Origin: Methylocella tundrae
Lineage (GTDB): Bacteria; Pseudomonadota; Alphaproteobacteria; Rhizobiales; Beijerinckiaceae
Length of the DNA stretch: 64,000 nucleotides
NCBI RefSeq assembly: GCF_901905185.1
Contig: NZ_CABFMQ020000024.1
Location: forward strand, 62,001-126,000
Direction: 5' to 3'
The position numbers and the translations under genes are program-made. This document shows, one piece after another, positions 46,850 to 57,304 of the stretch. The notes under the pieces were generated by a model. The model did not search any database. It was not told the DNA's origin and was given only the letters and a program-made list of their open reading frames with translations. Every line of letters starts with the position of its first letter. The first letter of the stretch is position 1.

Positions 46850-47317
46850 GTGAGCGACGATCCTGGCCCCGGTAATCCTGCGCAGCAGGCGCTCAAATAT
46901 GCGGTCGTCGCAGGCTCCCGGGGGCCACGCCGCGATTTCAAGGTCACCGTCGGCCTGCGCGAGGGCTGGGACCCTGAGGGCCGCGTCTATGACATTTCGG
47001 AAGCGGTGCGGACGGCGCGCGGCTGGATGCGCCGGCGGGTCGAGGCGGGGCTGCCCGCGCTATCAGGCATGTTCACCAGGGGCGAGGTGACCTACGCCTG
47101 GCCGCGGCCGGATGGCTCGGTCGGCTCGGACCGCGAGCCGGTGGCGATCTTCTCCGGGGAGGCGGTGCACGCCTATCTTGGCGGCCTGCTCGATGCGGAA
47201 ATCGAAATAATGCTGAACGAACTCGCGGCCGAACTCGGCGCCGCGCTCGGTCAGGAGCGACTCTATGTGTCGTTTTGCGACCGCGCCTGGATTCTCGACG
47301 CGGGCGCGGAAGACTGA
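46850..47317 (+). CDS. Uncharacterised small soluble protein
   Basis: A 155-residue predicted cytoplasmic protein that I do not recognise. It has no signal peptide, membrane segment or known motif; one cysteine lies near the C-terminus (SFCDRAW). The order looks like beta strands (residues 25-45), a helix (60-75), a strand pair (85-105) and a longer helix (115-140), compatible with a compact alpha/beta domain. The GTG at 46850 is preceded by an excellent AGGAGG site, which decides the start over an ATG at 46808. It stands alone; the next gene is convergent 38 bases on. Confidence 0.75.
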   Translation: MSDDPGPGNPAQQALKYAVVAGSRGPRRDFKVTVGLREGWDPEGRVYDISEAVRTARGWMRRRVEAGLPALSGMFTRGEVTYAWPRPDGSVGSDREPVAIFSGEAVHAYLGGLLDAEIEIMLNELAAELGAALGQERLYVSFCDRAWILDAGAED

Positions 47318-47355
47318 CGGATCATGCGCCAAGGTGGAAGCCCGCGACGCGGCGA

Positions 47356-48528
47356 CTACTCTCGTCCGTCGATGGCAAGGTCGAAGGTGCTGAAGCCTTC
47401 TGCGTTCATCGGACGCTCGAGCACCTCGGGATGCCGCAGCGTTCGCACAGTGTCATTGTAGCCGGCCCGCCAGTGCTCCTCCATCGTCTGGCGGGAGAAT
47501 TCATAGTCCTTGCAGGAACTCTCATATCGGCTCGCATGGTAGATGAGATGGACGATATTATAGACTTTCTCATCAGCCTCGTCTTCGAGCAGCTTCCATT
47601 CCGGATCGTTGCGGCGATCGCCGGGCAGCTGTTTCAGAAGGCCGCAGACGGCGCGGCGGAGCTGCTGTGATTTCCTGAACTGGTCTGTGCCTTGCCGGGT
47701 CCGGCTTGAGAAGCGGATCTCCTTCGCCCTGAGGTCGACCTCGACGATGTCGCGAGGCATGTCGCCCCGCGCGCTCCAGAGATCCACCTGGAAGGCGAGC
47801 GTGTCCGCGCGCGGCCGACTGTCGAGCACCCACTGCAGCGGCGTGTTCGAGACAATGCCGCCGTCCCAATAATACTCTCCCTCGATCTCGACCGGCGGAA
47901 AGCCCGGCGGCAGCGCGCCGCTGGCGATGATGTGTTCGGGGCGTATTTCATGCGTCGTTGTATCGAAATAGGCGAAATTTCCAGTGCGCACATTGGTGGC
48001 GCCGACGCTAAGCCGCATCTCGCCCGCGTTGATCCGATCGAAGTCGACCAGGCGCTCGAGGGTCGCCCGGAGCGGCGTCACGTCATAAAAGCTCAGAGCT
48101 TCGAGCGCCCCGGGCGGATGCAAGAATGGCGGCAGGGCCCGCGGCTTGAAGAAGTCGTTCGCGCCGGCAAGCATGATGCCGACTGCGCGAAGCTGATTGA
48201 GAGCGCTGTGCACATAGTCGCCCTTCGGCTTGAAGGATTGCATGAAAGGAATACTGAAGGGCGACGTCGTGATCTCCTCCCAGAACTGGCGCAGCCGCGC
48301 GACGCGCAACTCAGGCGCGTTTCCTGCGATCAAGGCCGAGTTCATCGAACCGATCGAGATTCCAGCCACCCAGTCGGGCTCAACATTGGCTTCCGACAGC
48401 GCCTCATAAACCCCGGCCTGGTAGGAGCCGAGCGCGCCGCCGCCTTGCAGCAACAGAGCGATGCGGTCGAATGGCGGGCGGTCCTTGGCGATGTGCGACT
48501 TCAGCTTCGGGGCGGGGTTGGGCGGCAT
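47356..48528 (-). CDS. Patatin-like phospholipase
   Basis: A 390-residue patatin-family acyl hydrolase with the Ser-Asp dyad: GGGALG oxyanion loop near residue 30, Ser in GISIGS near 60, and Asp in DGG near 215. The C-terminal about 110 residues match the extra domain (DUF3734) seen in bacterial patatins near PHB genes. It probably hydrolyses phospholipid or acyl esters at membrane or granule surfaces. I prefer the ATG at 48528, 15 residues before the conserved core; an in-frame ATG at 48591 has AGGAG farther upstream. It is divergent from the efflux operon. Confidence 0.9.
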   Translation of the reverse strand: MPPNPAPKLKSHIAKDRPPFDRIALLLQGGGALGSYQAGVYEALSEANVEPDWVAGISIGSMNSALIAGNAPELRVARLRQFWEEITTSPFSIPFMQSFKPKGDYVHSALNQLRAVGIMLAGANDFFKPRALPPFLHPPGALEALSFYDVTPLRATLERLVDFDRINAGEMRLSVGATNVRTGNFAYFDTTTHEIRPEHIIASGALPPGFPPVEIEGEYYWDGGIVSNTPLQWVLDSRPRADTLAFQVDLWSARGDMPRDIVEVDLRAKEIRFSSRTRQGTDQFRKSQQLRRAVCGLLKQLPGDRRNDPEWKLLEDEADEKVYNIVHLIYHASRYESSCKDYEFSRQTMEEHWRAGYNDTVRTLRHPEVLERPMNAEGFSTFDLAIDGRE

Positions 48529-48799
48529 GGCGGCGCTCTTTTCATGGCAAATAGATGTGAGACAGAATGGCGCCTGCGCACCGGTGCGCATAGCGGCTGG
48601 CCGCTCTCCTGGGATCGGCCGCCCAATGCTTCCTCACATTTAGCGTAGGCGTGGCTAAACTATCACAGCTTTGCCGTCCAAGGTGATGTTAGCTGTCGCA
48701 AACAATCAAACGCTGCAATCGGGCCGTTGTCCAGTGACTCACATCATCTGCGCCGCGGCGCGCCGCGACCGAAGGATGGCCACGCCCGCCGAGGCTGAC

Positions 48800-50440
48800 A
48801 TGGCCAAAGACGGTGCCCGCTCGCTCAATCGGGCGCTCCGCCGCGCGCTCGCAGCCGCATTGCTTCCCTGTTTGGCGGGCTGCGCCGTCGGGCCCGATTT
48901 CGGCCCTCCCGCAGCGCCCGTCGCCGATCACTATCTTGAGGCGCATAACCGCGCCATTGGGACAGGACGCCAAGACTACCGTGATTGGTGGAAGGTGTTT
49001 CACGATCCGGTGCTTAACCGGCTGATCGAGATCGCTTATGATCAAAATCTCACCTTGCTGAGCGCCGGAACACGGGTGCTGCAGGCGCGGGCCGAACTCG
49101 GCGTCGCCATCGGCGAACTTTATCCGCAGCAGCAGCAGGGCGTTGGCCTCACAACCTACAACCGGCCGAGCCATGCCGACGCCGCCTCCGATCCGCAGTT
49201 GCAGCTGAATAATTTCTGGCAATCGCAGCTTGGCGCCAGGGCCGCGTGGGAGCTCGATTTCTGGGGCAAGTTCAGACGCGGCGTCGAATCGGCCGACGCC
49301 GCCTATCTCGCCACGGTCGCCAGCTATGACGACGTTCTCGTGACCTTGCTCGGCGATGTCGCAAAGACCTATATCGGCATTCGTACGCTGGAAAAGCAGA
49401 TCGCCATCGCGAGAGCTAATATCGTGCGCCAGAAGGAGGCGCTGCAGATCGCGCGAGACCGGTTCAGCGGGGGGACGGCGACCAAGCTAGACGTCTACCA
49501 GGCAGAGAACGTTCTCGGCCAGACCGAGGCGTCGATTCCGCAGCTGACAATGCAACTGCAGCATGGGCAAAACGCGTTGCGCGTCTTTTTGGGGATGACG
49601 CCGGAGCCGCTTGATCCCCTGCTGGCGCGATCGACGGGCAAAATACCCGTCCCTCCGGCGAAAATTTTCGTCGGCATACCGACAGATCTTCTCCGCCGCC
49701 GGCCGGACGTGCGCGCCGCCGAATTGAAGGCCGCCGCGCAGAGCGCGCAGATCGGCGTCGCGCAGTCGGAGCTCTATCCTGCGATCAGCCTCACCGGACG
49801 AATCGGCGGCTCCGCCAGCACCATCAACGGCGCAAGGCTCAGCTCCATCTTCACGCCGGCGGGCCTTGCCTATTCCTTTGGTCCGTCGTTCCAATGGAAC
49901 ATCCTGAACTACGGCCAAATCACCAATAATGTGCGCTTGCAGGACGCCACCTTGCAGCAATATCTGGTCGATTATCAAAACACCGTGCTGAAAGCCCAGC
50001 AGGACGTCGAGAATGGCGTCTCCACCTATCTGCAATCAAAGATCGCGGTCGAAGCGCTCCGCCGCAGCGTCGCCGCGGCAAATGGCGCGCTCGGAATCTC
50101 CCTTCTGGAATATCAGCAAGGCACGCGCGATTACACCTCGGTGCTGACCTCCGAACAGAACTTGCTGCAGGCGCAAAACGATCTCGTCATCGCCGAAGGA
50201 AACGTCCCGCTCGGCGTCACCATGGTCTATGAGGCGCTCGGCGGCGGCTGGCAGATTCGCGACGGCAATGATTTCGTGCCGCCCGCGACGAATGCGCAAA
50301 TGCGGGCGCGCACCGATTGGGGCGACGTGCTGCCGCCCGCGGGCGCACCGAAGCCCCCGCCGCCTGCGCTCGCCGCGCCGACGCCAGGCCTGCCCGGACC
50401 CGAAAACGAAGGCCCGACGGTGCGGGCGCCGGAATTTTAA
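48800..50440 (+). CDS. RND efflux outer-membrane lipoprotein (NodT/OprM family)
   Basis: A 546-residue outer-membrane factor. The signal peptide ends in the lipobox LAGC at about residue 28, followed by the family hallmark AVGPDF.PP. Two OEP repeats follow with helical barrel segments and a typical PTDLLRRRPDVRAAE motif. The C-terminus carries a Pro/Ala-rich tail of about 45 residues. It should form a trimeric TolC-like channel for the adaptor and pump encoded next. The ATG at 48800 has GAGG six bases upstream; longer in-frame starts (48671, 48776) would bury the signal peptide. No regulator gene is linked. Confidence 0.92.
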   Translation: MAKDGARSLNRALRRALAAALLPCLAGCAVGPDFGPPAAPVADHYLEAHNRAIGTGRQDYRDWWKVFHDPVLNRLIEIAYDQNLTLLSAGTRVLQARAELGVAIGELYPQQQQGVGLTTYNRPSHADAASDPQLQLNNFWQSQLGARAAWELDFWGKFRRGVESADAAYLATVASYDDVLVTLLGDVAKTYIGIRTLEKQIAIARANIVRQKEALQIARDRFSGGTATKLDVYQAENVLGQTEASIPQLTMQLQHGQNALRVFLGMTPEPLDPLLARSTGKIPVPPAKIFVGIPTDLLRRRPDVRAAELKAAAQSAQIGVAQSELYPAISLTGRIGGSASTINGARLSSIFTPAGLAYSFGPSFQWNILNYGQITNNVRLQDATLQQYLVDYQNTVLKAQQDVENGVSTYLQSKIAVEALRRSVAAANGALGISLLEYQQGTRDYTSVLTSEQNLLQAQNDLVIAEGNVPLGVTMVYEALGGGWQIRDGNDFVPPATNAQMRARTDWGDVLPPAGAPKPPPPALAAPTPGLPGPENEGPTVRAPEF

Positions 50441-50469
50441 GTCTTCAATTTGCAAAAGGGCGTTTCGCC

Positions 50470-51717
50470 ATGAAGCCGAGGTCGATCGAAAATCAGCGCG
50501 CAAACCTTGGAAGCGAAGCGAGGGCCGGGTCAGCGCGCCGCATCGGCGCCTTCGGCGCGTTGCTCGCAGCCTGCTGCTGCTGGCACACGCTGGCGCATGC
50601 AGCGACCAGCCAAGGCAGCAATTCCCAACCGCCCGGCGCGGCTGCGGGGCCGGCCTATGCGGCGGGCGCGCCCGAAATTCCCGTCGTGCAGCCAAAAGTC
50701 CAATCGGTGACCGACTATGTCGAAGTCACGGGCACGGCGGCGTCAACCAATGTGGTGAAGCTCATCGCGCGCGTTGAAGGCTATCTCGACCAGATACATT
50801 TCGCCGACGGCGCGATCGTCAAGAAAGGCGAACTCCTCTTCACGATTCAACAAGCTCAGTACAAGGCGCAGCTGCAGCAGGCGCAGGCTCAGCTGCTGTC
50901 GCAGCAGGCGGCTCTCGCTTATGCAAAGATCGAGGTCGTTCGCTACACGGCGCTGTTTCACAAGAACGCCGCGACCGCCACCGAAGTCGACAAATGGGTC
51001 TATCAGCAAAAGGCGGCGGAGGCTGGCATCCTCGGCGCGCAGGGCCAGATTGAAGTCGCTCAGCTTAATCTCGATTACACGGAAGTGCGGGCGCCGTTCG
51101 ACGGATTGATGGGCAAGCATCTTGTCGACCCCGGCAACGTCGTCGGCGGCCCCGGTCAGCAGACGGCGCTGGCCGAGATCAACCAGCTTGATCCGATCTA
51201 TGTGACTGCAACGTTGAGCGAACAGCAGGTTCTCGATATCCGCGCCAACCTCAATCAGCGCCGGCTTACGCCCGCCGAACTTCTCAAGATCCCGGTCGAG
51301 GTCGGTCTCGAAAATGGGACTGGCTTCCCCTATCATGGCTTCATCGAATTTGTCTCGCCACAATTCGATCCCACGACAGGCACGCTGCAGGTGCGCGGCA
51401 TTTTGAAAAATCCCGACCGCAGCCTGCTGCCCGGCCTGTTCGTGCGCATGCGCCTGCCGAAGGGACGTGTGGCGGAGGGGGCCTTATTGGTTCCGGCCCG
51501 GGCCATCGGGGAAGACCAGGGCGGCCTCTATCTGATGTTGGTCAATAAAAATGACGTCGTTGAGCAACGTTATGTCAAGACGGCGCAGCAGGTCGGCGAT
51601 CTGCGCGTCATCACGTCCGGCCTCAATCCCGACGATCGCATCGTCGTCGGGGATCTCTGGCGGGTCTCCCCCGGCCTCAAAGTCGTCCCCAAGCTGACGA
51701 GCATCGACGCTCAGTAG
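50470..51717 (+). CDS. RND efflux periplasmic adaptor (membrane fusion protein)
   Basis: A 415-residue adaptor. An N-terminal export signal (about residues 24-45, with a run of three cysteines that might include a lipidation site) is followed by the half-lipoyl motif (VEGYLDQIHFADG), a helical hairpin rich in Gln and Ala (about 130-195), the second half-lipoyl motif (VRAPFDGLMGKHLVDPGN) and beta-barrel and membrane-proximal domains. It bridges the inner-membrane pump and the outer-membrane channel. It begins 29 bases after the channel gene and ends 11 bases before the pump, so the three form an operon. Confidence 0.93.
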   Translation: MKPRSIENQRANLGSEARAGSARRIGAFGALLAACCCWHTLAHAATSQGSNSQPPGAAAGPAYAAGAPEIPVVQPKVQSVTDYVEVTGTAASTNVVKLIARVEGYLDQIHFADGAIVKKGELLFTIQQAQYKAQLQQAQAQLLSQQAALAYAKIEVVRYTALFHKNAATATEVDKWVYQQKAAEAGILGAQGQIEVAQLNLDYTEVRAPFDGLMGKHLVDPGNVVGGPGQQTALAEINQLDPIYVTATLSEQQVLDIRANLNQRRLTPAELLKIPVEVGLENGTGFPYHGFIEFVSPQFDPTTGTLQVRGILKNPDRSLLPGLFVRMRLPKGRVAEGALLVPARAIGEDQGGLYLMLVNKNDVVEQRYVKTAQQVGDLRVITSGLNPDDRIVVGDLWRVSPGLKVVPKLTSIDAQ

Positions 51718-51728
51718 GACCTTAGGCC

Positions 51729-54700
51729 ATGATATCGAAGTTTTTCATCGAGCACCCGGTCCTCGCCAATGTGCTGGCGATCGTCATTGTGCTGATTGGC
51801 GCCGTCGCGGTCTACACGCTGCCCGTGTCCGAATATCCGAATGTCGTTCCGCCCACCGTGCAGGTCACGACGCGCTATCCGGGAGCGAGCCCTCAGACGG
51901 TGATCGACACCGTCGCTTTGCCGATAGAATTGCAGGTCAATGGCGTCGACCGCATGCTCTATATGCAATCGACCAGCGCCGCCGACGGCACCTATGTGCT
52001 GACGGTGACCTTCGACATCGGCACCGATCCCAACATTGACCAGGTGCTGGTGCAAAACCGCGTCAACAGCGCGATGGCGTCGCTGCCTCAGGCGGTGCAA
52101 TCGCAAGGCGTTACGATCCAGAAAAAGAATACCGCGATCCTGCAGATCGTGACGCTGGATTCGCCGGATGGGCGCTATGACAGCCTGTTCATGAGCAATT
52201 ATGCGACGATCAACCTCGTCAATGAGTTGTCGCGGCTGCCGGGCGTCGGCAACGTCACCGTGTTTGGCGCCAGCAATTACGCCATGCGCATCTGGCTCGA
52301 TCCGGAAAAGCTCTATTCTTTCGGCTTGCAGCCGAAAGACGTCATCATGGCCGTGCGCGAGCAGAGCCAGGAAGTCGCCGCCGGCCAGGTCGGCATGCCG
52401 CCGGCGCCGAAAGATCAGCAATTCCAATACACGATTGACATCCAGTCGCGGTTGAACGATCCGGCCCAGTTCGGCGAAATCATCATCAAGGACCAGACCG
52501 CGCAGGGCGGCCGCCTCGTCCGGGTGAAGGATGTCGCCCGCGTCGACCTCGGCGCGCAAACCTATTCGCAGGATTTCAAGCTCAACGCCCGGCCCGGCGC
52601 AGGCGTCGCTATTTTTCAGACGCCCGAGGCCAATTCGATCGCCGTTGCGAAAGCGGTCAAGGCGAAAATGGAGCAGCTCTCGGCGCATTTCCCGCAGGGC
52701 TTGCGATACACCATCCCCTTTGACACCACGATCTTCGTTCAGGATTCGATCTCGGAAGTCTACACGACGCTCTACCAGGCCGGCATCCTGGTCCTCATCG
52801 TGATTCTCGTCTTTTTGCAGAATTTTCGCGCGACGCTTGTGCCGGCGACGACGGTTCCCGTCACCATCATCGGCGCTTTTGCCGGCATGGCGGCGCTCGG
52901 CTTCACCGTCAACCTTTCAACGCTGTTCGGCATCGTGCTCGCGATCGGCATCGTCGTCGACGACGCCATCGTCATCGTCGAGGGCGTCTCGAAATATATC
53001 GAGCGCGGCATGTCCGGCCATGACGCCGCGATCCGGGCGATGGACGAATTATTCGGACCCATTATCGGCATCACGCTGGTCCTGATGTCGGTGTTCATTC
53101 CAGCCGCTTTCATGCCGGGGCTCACCGGCAAAATGTTCGCTCAGTTCGCGCTGGTGATCGCCGCGACGGCCCTGATCAGCGCGATCAACGCGGCGACGTT
53201 GAAGCCGACGCAATGCGCCCTCTGGCTGCGTCAGTCGACGCCGCCCGACCAGCGCAATTTTTTCTATCGGGGCTTTAATTTCGTCTACCAGAAGATGGAG
53301 AACGCCTATGCGGCCCTGATCGGCCGGATGGTGAGGCGCAGCGGACTGATGGTTCTGATCGCGATCGGTCTCGCGGGTCTTGGCTTTTGGGGCATCGCCC
53401 GCCTGCCGACGGCCTTTATCCCCAATGATGATCAGGGCTATGCCATGATCGCCGTGCAATTGCCGGACGGCGCCGCCCTGGGACGAACGACAGCCGCGCT
53501 CGCTCGCGCGACGGAGATCGCGAAGGCGACCCCGGGAGTTGAGAATGTGATCGCGATTTCAGGCGAATCCGTTCTCGACAATAATGCGACGCTCGCCAAC
53601 GCCGGCGTCGAATATGTCATTTTCAAATCCTACGCCGAGCGCGAAAAAGCCAAGGGTCAAGATCTCATATCGATTCTGAAGCATATTCAGGGCGAACTCA
53701 ACGGCCTGCCTGACGGAAGGGGAGTCGTGCTGGTGCCCCCGCCAATTCAAGGCATTGGTCAGGCAGGCGGATTCCAGATGCAGGTGGAACTGCTCGGGGG
53801 CAGCTTCAACTATACTCAATTGGATGAGTTGACTCAGCAGATCGTCAAATCAGCCTCCGCGAATCCTTCCCTCCAGCGCGTTCTGACGACATTCCACCCG
53901 ACCGCGCCGCACGTTGGCGTCACCATCGACCGCGATCGGGCGCAAACGCTGCGCGTTTCCGTCGGCGACGTTTTTTCAACGCTGAGCACCTTTTTGGGTT
54001 CGACCTTCGTCAATCAATTCAACAAGTTCGGCCTGACCTACCAGGTCTATGCGCAGGCCGACGCGAAATTCCGTCTGCAGCCGGAGGACATTCTCAATTT
54101 CTATGTCCGCAATACCGAACAGCAGATGGTGCCGATCAGCTCCGTCGCCTATCTCAATCACGAGGTGGCTCCGCCGCTGATCACGCTCTACAATCTGTTT
54201 CCGTCGGCGACGATCGTCGGCTCGCCGGCGCAGGGCTTCAGCTCCGGCCAATCAATGGCGACGATGGAGCAAATCGCCAAAACGACCTTGTCCAAGGACG
54301 CCGGTTTTGAATGGTCCGGCATGTCCTATCAGGAGAAGCTCGTCGGCAATCAGATCGTTTTTGTCTTCGGCCTCTCGATCCTTCTCGTCTATCTCGTCCT
54401 CGCCGGACAATATGAAAGCTGGATCCTGCCGCTCGCGGTTCTTTCCGCCGTGCCTCTCGCCTTGCTGGGCCCCGTCGTCGCCTTGACCAGTCTCGGAGTC
54501 GCCAACAATCTGTATACGCAGATCGGCCTGATGCTGCTGATCGCGCTGTCGGCGAAGAACGGCATTCTGATTGTCGAGGTGGCGAGGGAAGAGCGTGTCA
54601 AGGATGGCAAACCGATTCTCGAAGCCGCTGTGGACGCGGCGCGGTTAAGATTCCGCCCTATTCTCATGACGTCGTTTGCCTTCATTCTCGGGGTCGTGCC

Positions 54701-54896
54701 GCTCGTTACAGCGACGGGGGCGGGGGCGAACGCCCGCCGCTCGCTCGGCATCAGCGTGTTCAGCGGCATGATCGCATCGACCTGCCTTGCGGTGCTCTTC
54801 GTTCCGTCTTTCTTCACTCTCCTGCAAGGGTTCGAGGAGGGCCGCAAGGCGCGCAAGGCCAAGCCCGCGGTGCAGGCGCCGACGCCGGCCGAATGA
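51729..54896 (+). CDS. RND multidrug efflux pump, HAE1/AcrB family
   Basis: A 1055-residue proton-driven inner-membrane pump with 12 membrane helices and two large periplasmic loops. The proton-relay aspartates are Asp411 and Asp412 ([12 protein letters not shown]), and the second-half helix carries the matching lysine in [14 protein letters not shown]. The N-terminus starts with [14 protein letters not shown] and the FPNVVPP-like YPNVVPP segment of AcrB relatives. It exports hydrophobic compounds such as drugs, solvents or detergents; the specificity cannot be read from sequence. It is the last gene of the three-gene efflux operon. Confidence 0.96.
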   Translation: MISKFFIEHPVLANVLAIVIVLIGAVAVYTLPVSEYPNVVPPTVQVTTRYPGASPQTVIDTVALPIELQVNGVDRMLYMQSTSAADGTYVLTVTFDIGTDPNIDQVLVQNRVNSAMASLPQAVQSQGVTIQKKNTAILQIVTLDSPDGRYDSLFMSNYATINLVNELSRLPGVGNVTVFGASNYAMRIWLDPEKLYSFGLQPKDVIMAVREQSQEVAAGQVGMPPAPKDQQFQYTIDIQSRLNDPAQFGEIIIKDQTAQGGRLVRVKDVARVDLGAQTYSQDFKLNARPGAGVAIFQTPEANSIAVAKAVKAKMEQLSAHFPQGLRYTIPFDTTIFVQDSISEVYTTLYQAGILVLIVILVFLQNFRATLVPATTVPVTIIGAFAGMAALGFTVNLSTLFGIVLAIGIVVDDAIVIVEGVSKYIERGMSGHDAAIRAMDELFGPIIGITLVLMSVFIPAAFMPGLTGKMFAQFALVIAATALISAINAATLKPTQCALWLRQSTPPDQRNFFYRGFNFVYQKMENAYAALIGRMVRRSGLMVLIAIGLAGLGFWGIARLPTAFIPNDDQGYAMIAVQLPDGAALGRTTAALARATEIAKATPGVENVIAISGESVLDNNATLANAGVEYVIFKSYAEREKAKGQDLISILKHIQGELNGLPDGRGVVLVPPPIQGIGQAGGFQMQVELLGGSFNYTQLDELTQQIVKSASANPSLQRVLTTFHPTAPHVGVTIDRDRAQTLRVSVGDVFSTLSTFLGSTFVNQFNKFGLTYQVYAQADAKFRLQPEDILNFYVRNTEQQMVPISSVAYLNHEVAPPLITLYNLFPSATIVGSPAQGFSSGQSMATMEQIAKTTLSKDAGFEWSGMSYQEKLVGNQIVFVFGLSILLVYLVLAGQYESWILPLAVLSAVPLALLGPVVALTSLGVANNLYTQIGLMLLIALSAKNGILIVEVAREERVKDGKPILEAAVDAARLRFRPILMTSFAFILGVVPLVTATGAGANARRSLGISVFSGMIASTCLAVLFVPSFFTLLQGFEEGRKARKAKPAVQAPTPAE

Positions 54897-55070
54897 AGGC
54901 GCTTTTGAAGCGGTGTCTTTGCGGCGAAACAGCGGGCGCGCGGCTTCCCCGGGGCGTTGGAAAATGAAGCGGTTTAGCTTGGATTAGTCACTGAACGGCA
55001 CAAATTATGGCCATGTGTCGCTTCGATCCTGAAGGGCCTGACGGCCATGATGATCAGCCGAAGGTAAGCC

Positions 55071-55754
55071 ATGCGTCTGACAGCGATCATCGAGACGGCC
55101 CAATCGTCTGATTACGCGGAGATTGTCGGCTTCCTGCGCGCCGCCGACGACGAAAAACTGTTGCCGCGTCCTGCGGACGACTATCGCCGCGCCATAGAAT
55201 CCGGCCTTTTCTGCGTCGCGCGCAGCGAGGGGCGGCTGGTCGCGCTCGCCGGCGCCTTTGTGCTGAGCAAGGCCGAGCCGATCTTGATTGAAATGGGGAG
55301 CTGCTATGTCGCGCCAGCATTTCGCGGGTTCGGGCTGCAAAAGCTTCTGGTCCGCGCGCGCATCGCCGCCGTTATTTCCCTCATTGATCCCGCGGCGCGC
55401 ATCCTCACCGCCATCACGCCGCAAAATCTGGGCTCGCGCGCGTCCATCCTGAAAGCCGGCTTCGAACCGCTGACAGAAGACCACCGGCTGCTGATGGAGC
55501 TCTGCGCCTATTGTGCGGCGCGCCCGGGCGAGGCCTCCGACCGGCTGTGTTGCTGTGATTTCTTCTATATCCCGCGCAGCCGCCAGCGCAGCGAGATCGC
55601 TGCGCTTTTGGAAGGCGGTCCGGTCACGGTTTCCCGCGCGAACGGCGACTCTTTATTGGTCGCAATCGACATTGACGCCTTGCGGGGACTCCGCCGCGCC
55701 GCGCTTGAAGCATTTGTTGACGCGCGAGAACGGTCGGATCATGTCGGCGCCTAG
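55071..55754 (+). CDS. GNAT family acyltransferase
   Basis: A 227-residue protein whose first 150 residues are a GNAT domain: the acetyl-CoA loop is RGFGLQK near residue 83, after the beta strand ILIEMGSCYVAP, and a later strand-helix LNxGSRASILKAGF matches the substrate-side motif. The C-terminal about 75 residues, including CCCDFFYIPR, are unassigned. It lies 72 bases before astB and could acylate arginine or a related amine in the same pathway, replacing or preceding an AstA activity; this is inference, because AstA proteins are longer (about 340 residues) and do not look like this one. Confidence 0.72.
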   Translation: MRLTAIIETAQSSDYAEIVGFLRAADDEKLLPRPADDYRRAIESGLFCVARSEGRLVALAGAFVLSKAEPILIEMGSCYVAPAFRGFGLQKLLVRARIAAVISLIDPAARILTAITPQNLGSRASILKAGFEPLTEDHRLLMELCAYCAARPGEASDRLCCCDFFYIPRSRQRSEIAALLEGGPVTVSRANGDSLLVAIDIDALRGLRRAALEAFVDARERSDHVGA

Positions 55755-55826
55755 CCGGGCGAGCGCCGCAAAGACCCCGCGGGCGGGGCTTGTGCGGCTT
55801 CGGAGGCGCGTTCGGGGCAGGCGGAC

Positions 55827-57167
55827 ATGAGCGCCGAGGAAGTCAATTTCGACGGGCTGGTCGGACCGACCCACAATTTTGGCGGCCTCTCCGAAGGAAA
55901 CGTCAAATCGATCGAAAATCGCGGACGCGTGTCCAATCCGCGTGCGGCGGCCCTGCAAGGACTGGAGAAAATGCGCCTTCTGATGGCGCTCGGCATCCCG
56001 CAGGCGGTTTTGCCGCCGCATGAACGGCCAGACACTGGCGTTTTGCGGCAGATGGGCTTTTCGGGCTCGGACGCCGCCGTGCTGGAAGCGGCGTGGAAGG
56101 CCGATCCGGCGCTGGTCACAAACGTTTCCTCCGCGTCTGCGATGTGGGCCGCGAATGCGGCGACTGTTTCGCCGAGCGTCGACGCCGCCGATGGACTATT
56201 GCATGTGACGCCCGCCAATCTGGCTAGCAAATTCCATCGCTCGCTCGAGAGCGCTTTCACGGCCCATGTGTTCAGGACCATTTTCCTCGATTCCGCGCGT
56301 TTTGCCGTTCATGAACCGCTGCCGAAGGGGGGCCATTTCGGCGACGAAGGGGCGGCCAATCACATGCGGCTTGCGCCGTCTCACGGAGAGGCGGGCGTCG
56401 AGATCTTTGTTTTTGGGCGCTCGGCTTTCGAGGACGGCTTTCGGCCGCGCGGCTTCGCGCCGCGGCAGGCGTTTGAAGCCTCAGAGGCGGTCGCGCGGCT
56501 GCACAAGCTCGATCCCAAGCGGACGCTGTTTATCCGCCAGGCGCAAAAGGCCATAGACGCCGGCGCCTTTCATAATGATGTCGTCGCGGTCTCCAACGGG
56601 CCGGTCATGCTGGCCCATGAGTTCGCGTTCGAGACAGGCAGCGCGGCCTTTGACGCGATCGAAAGGGCCTGCTCCTTCGAGACGTCTGTGATCGCAGTGC
56701 GCGAAGCGGAGGTGCCGCTCGAAGAAGCCATTCGATGCTACCTCTTCAACTGCCAGCTGGCGACGCGTCCAGGCGGCTCCGGGAGCATGGTTCTGATCCT
56801 CCCGGAAGAGGTGAAGTCGTCTCCAAAAGCGCTGGCCTTCGCGGAAAGGCTCGTGTCCGGCCATGCCCCCATCGACCAGCTGATTTTTGCGGACATCCGG
56901 CAAAGCATGTGGAACGGAGGAGGGCCAGCCTGCCTTCGTCTGCGCGTTGTTTTGACGCAAGCAGAGCGCGACGCCCTCAAGGGGCGCGTCCTTTTGGATG
57001 AGGGTCTCGTCGGTCGGCTCGAAAACTGGGTGCGACGCCATTATCGCGACCGTCTGACGGGCGCCGACCTTGTAGATCCCGCTTTGATCGAGGAAGGCCG
57101 CGCGGCGCTTGATGAACTGACCGGGATTTTAGACCTCGGCCCGATCTACGCTTTTCAAAGGCGGTAA
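55827..57167 (+). CDS. astB: N-succinylarginine dihydrolase
   Basis: A 446-residue enzyme of the guanidino-group hydrolase fold that converts N2-succinylarginine to succinylornithine, releasing two ammonia and CO2. The N-terminus FDGLVGPTHNFGGLS is diagnostic. The catalytic set fits: Glu174 in GDEGAANHMR, His249 in AFHNDV and Cys369 in GGGPACLR. The length is the same as the E. coli enzyme. The other arginine succinyltransferase pathway genes (astA, C, D, E) are not in the window; only a GNAT gene is next to it. Confidence 0.95.
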   Translation: MSAEEVNFDGLVGPTHNFGGLSEGNVKSIENRGRVSNPRAAALQGLEKMRLLMALGIPQAVLPPHERPDTGVLRQMGFSGSDAAVLEAAWKADPALVTNVSSASAMWAANAATVSPSVDAADGLLHVTPANLASKFHRSLESAFTAHVFRTIFLDSARFAVHEPLPKGGHFGDEGAANHMRLAPSHGEAGVEIFVFGRSAFEDGFRPRGFAPRQAFEASEAVARLHKLDPKRTLFIRQAQKAIDAGAFHNDVVAVSNGPVMLAHEFAFETGSAAFDAIERACSFETSVIAVREAEVPLEEAIRCYLFNCQLATRPGGSGSMVLILPEEVKSSPKALAFAERLVSGHAPIDQLIFADIRQSMWNGGGPACLRLRVVLTQAERDALKGRVLLDEGLVGRLENWVRRHYRDRLTGADLVDPALIEEGRAALDELTGILDLGPIYAFQRR

Positions 57168-57262
57168 GCGCACTGAGATCGGCGCGGCCAACGCAGTCTT
57201 GCGCGCATCATCGAAACAAGAAGCGGGCCGGGCCACAGACCCGGGGTTGCCTCATCATGACT

Positions 57263-57292
57263 TCAGGAGAGTATGATAACTATCTCTCCTGA
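57263..57292. terminator. Bidirectional hairpin between convergent astB and cupin gene
   Basis: TCAGGAGAG (57263-57271) and CTCTCCTGA (57284-57292) are perfectly complementary across a 12-base AT-rich loop. The hairpin lies 12 bases from the end of the cupin gene and 96 from the end of astB. It lacks a long T-run on either side. Confidence 0.5.
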
Positions 57293-57304
57293 CGCCGGAA
57301 CTGC

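Noticed and set aside
51711..52688. 325-codon open frame antisense to the RND pump
   Set aside because: Translation is His/Arg/Asp-rich noise; the pump reads through with all expected motifs.
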